Source of the DNA: Acidobacteriota bacterium
GTDB taxonomy: Bacteria > Acidobacteriota > Terriglobia > Bryobacterales > Bryobacteraceae
Length of the DNA stretch: 7,531 bases
NCBI GenBank assembly: GCA_947505565.1
Contig: CANNLB010000101.1
Span: 1 to 7,531 of the forward strand
Reading direction: 5' to 3'
Shown: positions 1 through 6,105 of the stretch, piece by piece
Layout of the letters: every line of letters begins with the position of its first letter
Numbering within the stretch: position 1 is the first letter of the stretch
Made by a program: the position numbers and the translations under genes
Notes under the pieces: model-generated
Told to the model about the DNA's origin: nothing
The model's input: the letters and a program-made list of their open reading frames with translations, nothing else
Database searches by the model: none

Positions 1-336
1 TCTAAAGTCGCCGGCAAAATGTGAGCAGCCACGCAGCGCTCGAACGGAGGGCAAATCGGGCGAATCCCCGGGGCACTCTTCAACGATCGGAACACCGCAT
101 CGAGCTGCGTCAATTGTGCGTGCCGCGCCAGAGCACCGACGGGTCGCCGTCGGTCAAACGGGATCGCAGGTAATGGTTTTTATCCCCCTACTCTGCGTGC
201 TTGGGTTTGGCCCGATCCACCGAATCGAAAACGTGTCCGGCATCACCTCGCCCCAGCCGCAGGTACCGTCGACGGCAGATTGCGGCGGATCGCTTGCGTT
301 CACTTGATTGACCATGCGGAAGCCCGGTGACGCATA

Positions 337-363
337 GGGCTTAGGGTGGGGGGAGTAAACGGG
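337..363 (+). other. G-quadruplex-type motif
   Basis: Four guanine runs of at least three lie on the plus strand at 337-339, 344-346, 348-353 and 361-363, separated by loops of 4, 1 and 7 bases. This fits the usual G3+N1-7 pattern for an intramolecular quadruplex. It lies in the gene-free stretch about 440 bases before tyrS. Whether it folds or regulates anything is unknown. Confidence 0.5.
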
Positions 364-486
364 TTTCGCGTTTTTCGTCGGCGTCGGCGGAATTGCTTAC
401 TCGGGTGCGGGTGTTTTGGTGACGGATACTGACAGCAGGCTGCTTTTCACGGTGGTCGAACGGGGGATCGCTTTGGTGGGACTAGG

Positions 487-502
487 ATTGGCAATCGCCA
501 AT
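487..502. repeat. Perfect inverted repeat, possible operator or small hairpin
   Basis: ATTGGC (487-492) is mirrored by GCCAAT (497-502) around the spacer AATC. Six perfect base pairs with a four-base loop could be a weak hairpin or a palindromic binding site for a dimeric regulator. No promoter elements around it were convincing, so its role is open. Confidence 0.35.
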
Positions 503-772
503 AATTGTGGGCGAATCGGGAACCGCAGCCGGAGTGCGTTTGGAACGTTACAGTCGCGTGCCACCAATCACTTGGTTGTTTAGGACGGTGGCAATGACAT
601 GGTGTAACCCGAGGTTGGCCTTGCGTTTAGATTGCGGTGAGTGGTGCAGGGCCCGTGCTGCGCGCGGCGTTTCGAGATGCGGCTCCTTTCATGGTGGATG
701 GACTTCTGTTTTCCGAGGGGATCGGGGTGGACAACGCCGGGCGCGAGTGCCATTGTTAATGAAGGCTTCTAT

Positions 773-788
773 TTCGCGAATACGCGAA
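773..788. repeat. Perfect inverted repeat just before tyrS
   Basis: TTCGCG (773-778) and CGCGAA (783-788) flank the loop AATA. The repeat ends 15 bases before the tyrS start and 5 bases before its Shine-Dalgarno sequence. If transcribed it forms a 6-bp GC-rich hairpin at the edge of the ribosome landing site, so it could modulate tyrS translation; alternatively it is an operator. There is no T run after it, so it is not an intrinsic terminator. Confidence 0.4.
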
Positions 789-793
789 TCCTA

Positions 794-797
794 GAGG
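794..797 (+). promoter_or_regulatory. Ribosome binding site of tyrS
   Basis: GAGG lies 6 bases before the ATG at 804. This supports that ATG as the tyrS start. Confidence 0.7.
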
Positions 798-803
798 ATT
801 GGA

Positions 804-1976
804 ATGGCTTTGACAATTGAAGAGCAGATCGCCTATCTGAGAAAAGGCATGGCGGAACTGATCCGAGAAGAGGATCTCCGCGAACGGCTCAAACTGGGTC
901 GCCCTTTACGCGTAAAAACCGGCTTTGATCCGACAGCGCCAGATCTGCACCTCGGCCACACCGTGCTGATTCGCAAGATGAAGCATTTTCAGGACTTAGG
1001 CCATACTGTGACGTTTCTGATTGGAGACATGACCGGCTTGATCGGGGATCCATCGGGCCGGAACGCCATGCGCCCAGCTATGACGCGGGACGAGATCAAG
1101 GCCAACGCCGAGACTTACAAGACTCAGGTGTTTAAGATTCTCGACCCGGAAAAAACGTTGATCGAGTTCAACAGCAAATGGCTGGAACCGTTGTCGTTCG
1201 AAGAGATGGTGAGACTTTGCTCTCACTACACGGTGGCGCGGATTTTGGAACGAGACGATTTCGCCAAACGCTACGCTTCAAATACGCCGATTTCGGTGCA
1301 TGAGTTTTTGTATCCGCTGGCGCAGGGATACGACTCCGTGATGATGCGGTGCGACGTGGAGTTGGGAGGCAACGATCAAAAATTCAACCTGCTGGTTGGC
1401 CGGGAGTTGCAACGGGCCTACGGGCAATCTCCGCAGATCGTGGGGACGGTGCCGCTGCTGGAAGGCTTAGACGGCGTTGAAAAGATGTCGAAATCGAAGA
1501 ACAACTATGTTGGGATTACCGAGTCGGCTCCGGTGATGTTCCAGAAGTTGATGTCGATTTCAGACGATCTAATGTTCCGATACTACGAGTTGCTCACCGA
1601 TAAGACGGTCAGTGAGATTCAAAAACTCCGGCTGGCACACCCGAAAGGGACGAAGATGGAACTGGCACGGCTGATCGTGTCTGATTTCCATTCTCGAGCC
1701 GACGCCGAACGAGCGGCGGAAGAGTGGACTCGCGTGGTTTCGCAAGGCTCGGTGCCGACGGAACTCGAAGTTTACGGAGTGACAGAGACAGGATTGCGGG
1801 TAGACAAGCTACTCGTGCGGTGCGGGCTGGCGGCTTCAGGGAGCGAAGCACAGCGGAAGATCAAAGAGGGGGCGCTCGAAGTGGACGGCGCTCGAGTATC
1901 GGAAATGGTCACGCTGGAGTTCCCGGGTAGTTATGTATTGCGCTTAGGTAAGAAGTGGAAGAAGGTACAAGGATGA
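804..1976 (+). CDS. tyrS: Tyrosyl-tRNA synthetase (KMSKS, TyrZ-like type)
   Basis: This cytoplasmic class I aminoacyl-tRNA synthetase activates tyrosine with ATP and charges tRNA(Tyr). The 390-residue product has the usual family length. The Rossmann catalytic domain shows [13 protein letters not shown] (about residues 40-52, the HIGH-type ATP site), GLIGDPSGR (78-86), YPLAQGYDS (170-178) and GGNDQKFN (188-195). KMSKS is at 227-231. A C-terminal S4 RNA-binding domain spans about residues 330-388. The KMSKS form, rather than KFGKT, places it with the second bacterial TyrRS subtype (TyrZ-like) instead of the E. coli TyrS subtype. The ATG at 804 follows GAGG at a 6-base spacing. The stop codon overlaps the folP start in ATGA, so the two are probably translated together. 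Nothing looks truncated or damaged. Confidence 0.96.
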   Translation: MALTIEEQIAYLRKGMAELIREEDLRERLKLGRPLRVKTGFDPTAPDLHLGHTVLIRKMKHFQDLGHTVTFLIGDMTGLIGDPSGRNAMRPAMTRDEIKANAETYKTQVFKILDPEKTLIEFNSKWLEPLSFEEMVRLCSHYTVARILERDDFAKRYASNTPISVHEFLYPLAQGYDSVMMRCDVELGGNDQKFNLLVGRELQRAYGQSPQIVGTVPLLEGLDGVEKMSKSKNNYVGITESAPVMFQKLMSISDDLMFRYYELLTDKTVSEIQKLRLAHPKGTKMELARLIVSDFHSRADAERAAEEWTRVVSQGSVPTELEVYGVTETGLRVDKLLVRCGLAASGSEAQRKIKEGALEVDGARVSEMVTLEFPGSYVLRLGKKWKKVQG

Positions 1977-3706
1977 TCCGCCCAAAACGGTATTTGATGA
2001 AAGTTCGCGGTTACGAGTTGCAGTTTGGCGACCGCACGTTGATTATGGGGGTGCTGAACGTCACGCCCGATAGCTTCTCCGATGGGGGGCGGTTCAGCGA
2101 TCCGGATCGGGCGGTGGCCCGCGCGCTCGAGTTGGAGGCGCAGGGCGCCGATATCATCGACATCGGCGCGGAGTCGACCAAGCCGGGCGCGGTGCCGGTG
2201 AGCGAAGCAGAGGAGTTGCGGCGTTTGATTCCGGTGTTGAAAAAGCTAGAAGGGAAGCTGACGATTCCGATTTCAGTCGACACGTACAAGAGCAGTGTTG
2301 CGGAGAAGGCGCTCGAATACGGGGTTGCATTTATCAACGATCCGTCGAATCTGACGCTGGATCCGAAAGTGGCGAACGTGGTGGCATCGCAGGATGCGGG
2401 TTTGATTCTGAACCATATGCGGGGCACGCCGGAGACTTGGGCCAAGCTGGGGAACATGACGCATCCGAGCGAATCGGTGCTGAGTGATCTCGAAAACAGC
2501 GTGAATCGGGCGCAGAAGGGGCTGGTCGATCGGGCAAAGATTATCATCGACCCGGGCTTGGGCTTCGGGAAGCGCGGAGACCAGAACTACGAGATTTTGG
2601 CGCGGCTGGGCAAGTTGCGCGAGCTCGACATGCCGATCATGGTGGGCGCGTCGCGGAAGGCGTTTCTGGGTCAGAAGCTGAACGACAGTTTACAGCAGGA
2701 TTTTGCGACGGCGGCGGCGATTACCGGGGCGATTTTGCAGGGTGCGCACATGGTGCGGGTGCACAAGGTGGCGGCACTTTTGTGCGCGGTGCAGACCGCC
2801 GATGCGCTGCTGCGGAATGGTCCGGAAGAGATCATAGACCACAAGGAAAAGCGGCTGTTTGTGCGACCTTCCGAACGGCGGCCTTATGGTCCGGGCGAAG
2901 CGTCTGATGTGCGCGGCCCACGGGAGTTTCGACCGGCGGCAACGGCTACGACGGACGCCTCGCCGGCGGCGGAGGAGCGGTCGTTTGACGATCGGCCCGT
3001 ACGCGATGACAGACCTTCGCGCGAAGATCGGGGCGGAGGCGATCGGCCTTATATGAAGCGCCCACTTTACGGGGAACGGCCTCCGTATCAAGGTGGTGCA
3101 GACCGTGGCGGCGAGCGGCCGCCCTATCAAGGGGGCGGGGGAGGCGACCGACCCTATGTGAAGCGACCGTCCTACGGAGGCGATCGTCCGCAAGGGGGGG
3201 ATCGGCCTCCTTATCGCGGCGGTGGCGATCGGGATCGGCCGTCCTATGGCGCTGGGGGCGGAGATCGCCCGCAGCGGTCTTCGTACGGCGGAGATCGGCC
3301 TTCTTTTGGCGGTGGGGGCGGAGACCGGCCGCAACGTCCGAGTTACGGAGATCGGCCTTCGCGTCCGCCGTATGGCGGGGATCGGCCGCAGGGCGGGGAT
3401 CGGCCGCCGTACCGTGGTGGTGGGGATCGGGATCGGCCGTCCTATGGCGACCGGCCTGCGCGGCCTCCTTATGGGGGGGATCGGCCGTCGCGTCCGCCCT
3501 TTGGCGGGGACCGGCCGTCCAGACCGCCGTATGGTGGCGGGGGAGATCGGCCGTCGCGTCCTCCGTACGGTGGGGACCGGCCGCAGGGGGGGGCGCGACC
3601 CCAGGGAGGCGATCGACCGTTTCGGCCGCGTCCGTCGAGTGACGGTCCGGGCGATCGACCGTTTCGACCGCGCTTTCCAAAGCCGGGCGGATTCCGGCGC
3701 GACTAG
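1973..3706 (+). CDS. folP: Dihydropteroate synthase with long GDRP/RGG-like C-terminal tail
   Basis: The core joins p-aminobenzoate to 6-hydroxymethyl-dihydropterin diphosphate in folate synthesis and is the sulfonamide target. All DHPS landmarks are present: [15 protein letters not shown] (residues 25-39), [11 protein letters not shown] (63-73), NHMRGTP (147-153), [13 protein letters not shown] (193-205), GASRKAFLG (225-233) and VRVHKV (261-266, where RVHDV is usual). The core ends near residue 283, about the length of a whole normal DHPS. It runs on through a linker (284-338) into a low-complexity tail ending at 577, with 21 DRP triplets and many PPYGG or GGGGG units, giving a protein about twice the usual size. 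I chose the ATG at 1973: GAAGG at 1961-1965 lies 7 bases before it and it overlaps the tyrS stop as ATGA. An in-frame GTG at 1955 would add six residues. The tail's role is unknown; disorder and RNA binding are inferences. Confidence 0.94.
   Translation: MIRPKRYLMKVRGYELQFGDRTLIMGVLNVTPDSFSDGGRFSDPDRAVARALELEAQGADIIDIGAESTKPGAVPVSEAEELRRLIPVLKKLEGKLTIPISVDTYKSSVAEKALEYGVAFINDPSNLTLDPKVANVVASQDAGLILNHMRGTPETWAKLGNMTHPSESVLSDLENSVNRAQKGLVDRAKIIIDPGLGFGKRGDQNYEILARLGKLRELDMPIMVGASRKAFLGQKLNDSLQQDFATAAAITGAILQGAHMVRVHKVAALLCAVQTADALLRNGPEEIIDHKEKRLFVRPSERRPYGPGEASDVRGPREFRPAATATTDASPAAEERSFDDRPVRDDRPSREDRGGGDRPYMKRPLYGERPPYQGGADRGGERPPYQGGGGGDRPYVKRPSYGGDRPQGGDRPPYRGGGDRDRPSYGAGGGDRPQRSSYGGDRPSFGGGGGDRPQRPSYGDRPSRPPYGGDRPQGGDRPPYRGGGDRDRPSYGDRPARPPYGGDRPSRPPFGGDRPSRPPYGGGGDRPSRPPYGGDRPQGGARPQGGDRPFRPRPSSDGPGDRPFRPRFPKPGGFRRD
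2987..3703 (+). repeat. Degenerate tandem repeats encoding the GDRP-rich tail of folP
   Basis: This part of folP is built of imperfect in-frame units centred on GGGGATCGGCC-like DNA, encoding GDRP followed by SRPPYGG, QGG or PPYRGGG. Tyr and Phe recur at intervals between Gly-rich spacers, and Lys and other hydrophobic residues are nearly absent. The same bias opens long shadow frames on both strands (for example 2946-3680 minus and 3222-3722 plus), which I do not regard as genes. Confidence 0.85.
3173..3448 (+). repeat. Duplicated 26-codon block within the folP tail
   Basis: Codons 401-426 (3173-3250) and 467-492 (3371-3448) encode identical 26-residue peptides that begin YGGDRPQGG and end DRDRPSYG, 198 bases apart. 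By my reading the DNA copies differ at 12 positions, all third codon positions and all synonymous, while the last eight codons are identical in DNA. Confidence 0.85.
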
Positions 3707-4665
3707 TGGCTTGTCTGGCTAATCTGACGCTGAAAGGCGGGTAGAATTTGTGGTGGGATCTGCGACGAATCGATGTTGGCCAGGGTGACGAGAGTCGCCG
3801 GGAGGTCAGTGCGAGGAGCGGGGGTCCCGCCCTTTAACTTGGTGGTGATCGCTTTTACGGCGTCGTATCCCATTCGGTAGGGGTCCTGGAGGACGAGGGC
3901 ATCAATCCAACCCGCGCGGAGATCAACGATGAACTGTTCGTTGGCGTCGAAGGCGATGAACTTGACCTGTCTGGCTTGGCGGCCTTTAATGGCCTGCAAG
4001 GCACCGACCGCGCTGGATTCGTTGTCGGCAAAGACACCGGCGAGGTCGGGATGGGCCGTGAGAGCATTTTCGGTGACGGCCATTGACTTGGCACGATCCG
4101 CCATGCCGTAAGTCATGACGACGATTTGGATGCCCGGGAAAGAAGCGAGGATCTCTTCGCGAAAGCCGTCTTCACGGTCCATGGTGGAGGCGGAGCCGGG
4201 CATGAATCCGATGACTGCGACCTTTCCCTTGCCGTGGAGACTTTCACCCATGCGGCGGGCGGCGAGGCGACCGCCCGCGCGATTATCCGTGGCGACGTAG
4301 GTGAGCCGATTGGGCGTATCGACGTCGGAGTCGAAGACGGCGATGGGAATGCCGGCAGCGGTGCCCCTATCCACCGTACCGGCGAGGGCTTTGCGGTCTA
4401 CGGGGGCAAGGGCGATACCGGCTAGACGTCGGTTGATCATGGAGTCGATGATGTCCTTCTGTCGGCCGGAATCGACTTCCAACGTTGGAGCGTTCCATTC
4501 GACCGTGTACCCAGATTCCTGCGCCGCCTTTTCCGCTCCGGCTTTAACGGTAAGCCAGAAGACGTGACCGGCGCCTTTGGGCACGACCCCGATGATGTTC
4601 TCCATCGACCGGTTGCAACTAGGAGTGAGAGCTAAAACGGAGCAGAGGAACAGAAGAGTGCGCAT
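3703..4665 (-). CDS. Periplasmic sugar-binding protein, RbsB-like (ABC transporter type)
   Basis: The 320-residue product is a type I periplasmic binding protein of the ribose/galactose-binding family (Peripla_BP_4-like). Such proteins capture a sugar or similar small ligand and deliver it to an ABC permease. Residues 1-17 form a short hydrophobic leader (MRTLLFLCSVLALTPSC). Cys17 could be lipidated, but the lipobox is weak because Leu is at -4 instead of -3. Family features follow: IIGVVPKGAGHVFW near the start of the first lobe, the AGIALAPVD and GIPIAVFDSD strands, TDNRAGGRLAARRM, and FADNESSAVGALQA with FIAFDANEQ in the second lobe. No permease or ATPase gene is adjacent, so it is an orphan here and the ligand cannot be told. 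Its stop codon overlaps the folP stop on the other strand. Only 16 bases separate its start from the divergent Rieske gene, so its promoter must overlap that gene. I see no clear Shine-Dalgarno sequence. Confidence 0.88.
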   Translation of the reverse strand: MRTLLFLCSVLALTPSCNRSMENIIGVVPKGAGHVFWLTVKAGAEKAAQESGYTVEWNAPTLEVDSGRQKDIIDSMINRRLAGIALAPVDRKALAGTVDRGTAAGIPIAVFDSDVDTPNRLTYVATDNRAGGRLAARRMGESLHGKGKVAVIGFMPGSASTMDREDGFREEILASFPGIQIVVMTYGMADRAKSMAVTENALTAHPDLAGVFADNESSAVGALQAIKGRQARQVKFIAFDANEQFIVDLRAGWIDALVLQDPYRMGYDAVKAITTKLKGGTPAPRTDLPATLVTLANIDSSQIPPQILPAFQRQISQTSH

Positions 4666-4681
4666 GGTAGGTTAATTCTAT

Positions 4682-4987
4682 ATGTCTTTTGTACGTGTAG
4701 GCTCGGCGTGTGATGTAAAGCCCGGCGGGGTGCTGTTGGTGAAGTCTGGGGCGACCGAAGTAGCGGTGTGCAATCGGGGTGGAACGTTGTATGCGGTGGA
4801 TAATCGGTGCCCGCATCTGGGGGGCCCGCTCGCCATGGGGGCCCTGCACGACAACATTTTGGTGTGCCCTTGGCATGGGTGGGAATTTGACTGCACGACT
4901 GGAAAGTGCGACTTCAATGAAGCCATAGTGTTGCGCACCTACAAGGTGGAGATAGTGGGCGATGAAATCCGACTGGAGCTCCCGTAG
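4682..4987 (+). CDS. Rieske-type [2Fe-2S] ferredoxin
   Basis: This 101-residue soluble electron carrier is essentially one Rieske domain. The cluster-binding motifs are intact: Cys43-Pro-His45-Leu-Gly-Gly, then 16 residues, then Cys62-Pro-Trp-His65-Gly-Trp, giving two Cys and two His ligands. It has no signal peptide, membrane helix or oxygenase catalytic domain. It therefore resembles dioxygenase-type ferredoxins (BphF-like) or the small NirD-like subunit rather than the bc1 Rieske protein. Its partner reductase or oxygenase is not in the window. The ATG at 4682 has only a weak AGG upstream (4669-4671). mutM begins 3 bases after its stop, so the two are very likely co-transcribed. Which reaction it supplies with electrons cannot be told. 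Confidence 0.92.
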   Translation: MSFVRVGSACDVKPGGVLLVKSGATEVAVCNRGGTLYAVDNRCPHLGGPLAMGALHDNILVCPWHGWEFDCTTGKCDFNEAIVLRTYKVEIVGDEIRLELP

Positions 4988-4990
4988 ACG

Positions 4991-5773
4991 ATGCCTGAAC
5001 TTCCGGAGGTAGAGACAATCGTCCGGGCGCTGGCGGTTCGCTTACAGGGCGCAACTGTCGGCTCAGCAACGTATTGGCCATCGAGGGTTTTTCGCGGGGT
5101 GACGCCTCCCGCGCTGGATGGGGCATTCGTCAAGGAGGTTCGTCGCCACGGCAAATACGTCTTAATCGAATTAAATCGGGGCTATCTGGCGATCCACCTC
5201 GGAATGACCGGCAAGCTACTGTTCGACGTACCGGACAGCAAGTACACGCGGGCGAAATGGCTCTTCGACGGTGTACTTTTAAGCTTGGAAGATATTCGTC
5301 AATTTGGTCGAGTAATCTGGGGCGAGGAGATACCGGAGGGGTTACGTCTGTTGGGCCCGGACCCGCTGGAGATTTCGTTGCAAGAGTTTGTGAATCGGGC
5401 CTGGAGCCATCGAACTGGAATCAAGCCACTGCTGCTCACGCAAACTTTCGTGCGGGGACTAGGGAACATCTACGTTGACGAACTATTGTTTCGCGCCCGC
5501 GTGAATCCCACGCGCAGCAGCGCTGGCCTGTCACAGAAGCAGTTGACCCACATGTGGGAGGAGATGAGAAGGCTTCTCGAAGAGGCTATCAGGCACGGGG
5601 GTTCTTCGATCTCTGACTACGTCGACACGTCGGGGCGGAAAGGGAGCTTCCAGCGCGAACACCGAGTATACGGCAGAGGCGGGGAGCCATGTCTCGTGTG
5701 CGGCTCCCCCATTCAAAAAATCTTTTTGGCGCAACGGGGAACTCACTTCTGCCCCGTGTGTCAAAACCTCTAG
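4991..5773 (+). CDS. mutM: Formamidopyrimidine-DNA glycosylase (Fpg/MutM)
   Basis: This bifunctional repair enzyme excises 8-oxoguanine and formamidopyrimidines from DNA and cleaves the strand by beta,delta-elimination. At 260 residues it is close to the usual length. It starts with MPELPEVE, giving the catalytic Pro2 and Glu3. Lys55 (HGKYVLI), Met72 (HLGMTGKL) and Arg103/Phe105 (IRQFGRV) match the catalytic lysine and the void-filling triad of the family. The helix-two-turn-helix contains GLGNIYVDELLF (156-167) with the conserved Asn. The C-terminal zinc finger is Cys234-X2-Cys237-X16-Cys254-X2-Cys257 with Arg249 in its loop, which favours Fpg over zincless relatives. GGAG at 4975-4978, inside the Rieske gene, lies 12 bases before the start, so translational coupling is likely. 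Its stop overlaps the convergent rpmB stop in CTAG. Confidence 0.97.
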   Translation: MPELPEVETIVRALAVRLQGATVGSATYWPSRVFRGVTPPALDGAFVKEVRRHGKYVLIELNRGYLAIHLGMTGKLLFDVPDSKYTRAKWLFDGVLLSLEDIRQFGRVIWGEEIPEGLRLLGPDPLEISLQEFVNRAWSHRTGIKPLLLTQTFVRGLGNIYVDELLFRARVNPTRSSAGLSQKQLTHMWEEMRRLLEEAIRHGGSSISDYVDTSGRKGSFQREHRVYGRGGEPCLVCGSPIQKIFLAQRGTHFCPVCQNL

Positions 5774-6000
5774 AATTTAACGCCCTTCGCCCGAAGGTCC
5801 TTGACGACTACGTCGATACCGACCTTGTCGATATGCTTGATACCTTGGACGCTGATCGTGAGGCGGATGAAGCGATTCTCGGCCGGATACCAAAAGCGCT
5901 TACCCTGCATATTCGGCTGCCAGGTGCGGCGGGTTTTGTTATTCGCGTGCGAAACACGATTTCCGAATCGCGTCTTGATACCAATTACAAAACATTCCAT
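5770..6000 (-). CDS. rpmB: 50S ribosomal protein bL28
   Basis: This 76-residue protein is a component of the large ribosomal subunit. It shows the bL28 signature FGNRVSHANNKTRR (residues 12-25), then RTWQPNMQGKRFW, ENRFIRLTIS and IDKVGIDVVVKDL. Length and layout match the proteobacterial-style bL28 (about 78 residues). The open frame extends 30 codons further upstream to 6090, but I place the start at the ATG at 6000. GGAG (6008-6011) lies 7 bases before that ATG, the bL28 family begins at this point, and the extension has no ribosomal character. Only one Cys (Cys3) remains of the N-terminal Cys-X2-Cys seen in zinc-binding forms, so this is probably a zinc-independent type. It shares a four-base CTAG stop overlap with mutM. 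Confidence 0.95.
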   Translation of the reverse strand: MECFVIGIKTRFGNRVSHANNKTRRTWQPNMQGKRFWYPAENRFIRLTISVQGIKHIDKVGIDVVVKDLRAKGVKF

Positions 6001-6007
6001 AAGAAGA

Positions 6008-6011
6008 CTCC
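6008..6011 (-). promoter_or_regulatory. Ribosome binding site of rpmB
   Basis: GGAG on the minus strand sits 7 bases before the ATG at 6000. It decides for this start against the longer frame beginning at 6090. Confidence 0.75.
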
Positions 6012-6031
6012 GAAAATTTGGGGTCAGCAGG

Positions 6032-6048
6032 GCACACAAAGAGTGTGC
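6032..6048 (-). promoter_or_regulatory. Hairpin in the rpmB leader
   Basis: GCACAC and GTGTGC form a perfect 6-bp stem around a 5-base loop, about 30 bases before the rpmB start. No T run follows, so it is not a terminator. If the promoter proposed at 6061-6090 is right, it forms near the 5' end of the transcript, where it could protect the mRNA or bind a regulator. Confidence 0.4.
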
Positions 6049-6060
6049 GCGCAAAGACCA

Positions 6061-6090
6061 AGGATAGCACATCACGCCGAGTCGGCGCAA
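6061..6090 (-). promoter_or_regulatory. Possible sigma-70-type promoter for rpmB
   Basis: On the minus strand TTGCGC (6090-6085) and TATCCT (6066-6061) are 18 bases apart, and TGC directly before the second box gives an extended -10. The -35 match is poor (3 of 6) and the -10 is 4 of 6. The call rests partly on position, in the 105-base gap between the glycosyltransferase stop and rpmB. Confidence 0.3.
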
Positions 6091-6105
6091 AACTAACGGT
6101 TTCGA

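Larger units (their letters stand above)
1..803. other. Long stretch with no supportable gene
   Basis: About 800 bases precede tyrS without a reading frame I can recognise. The two forward frames with starts (116-307 and 507-794) have compositions unlike bacterial proteins, show no motif and have no convincing ribosome binding site. On the minus strand two frames stay open from about position 150-177 to the left edge, so the end of an off-window gene cannot be excluded, but neither reading resembles a family I know. I looked for tRNA-like T-loops, an RNase P or tmRNA signature and a T-box leader and saw none. The region may be a long intergenic or leader segment or an eroded gene. The local motifs in it are listed separately. 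Confidence 0.5.

Noticed and set aside
154..396. Minus-strand open frame with an ATG at 315
   Set aside because: About 53 residues from the ATG, no motif or clear ribosome site; a vague proline-rich look was not enough to call a gene.
507..794. 95-residue forward frame before tyrS
   Set aside because: Cys/Trp/Arg-rich composition, no recognisable motif and no good ribosome site.
480..803. T-box leader for tyrS, suggested by GGGAACCGCAG near 518
   Set aside because: The conserved T-box sequence, specifier stem and terminator/antiterminator are not visible.
2690..3334. Minus-strand frame covering the end of the DHPS core and part of the tail
   Set aside because: It lies wholly opposite clear folP coding sequence and shows no protein motif.
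2946..3680. Long minus-strand open frame opposite the folP tail
   Set aside because: It arises from the repetitive GC-rich tail DNA; its translation is a low-complexity mix, and the duplicated block changes only at third positions of the folP frame.
3222..3722. Plus-strand frame rich in IGRRM/GIGRP inside folP
   Set aside because: It is a frame-shifted reading of the same repeats. It has no ribosome site and the synonymous pattern supports the folP frame.
5784..5797. CCTTC/GAAGG hairpin just after mutM as a terminator
   Set aside because: Only five base pairs, no T run on plus, and it lies in rpmB coding sequence.
6075..6087. CGCCG-AGT-CGGCG hairpin after the glycosyltransferase as terminator
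   Set aside because: Five base pairs with a three-base loop and no T run on either strand.
5770..6090. 106-residue version of rpmB starting at 6090
   Set aside because: bL28 homology starts at the ATG at 6000, which has GGAG at the right distance; the extra 30 residues look non-coding.
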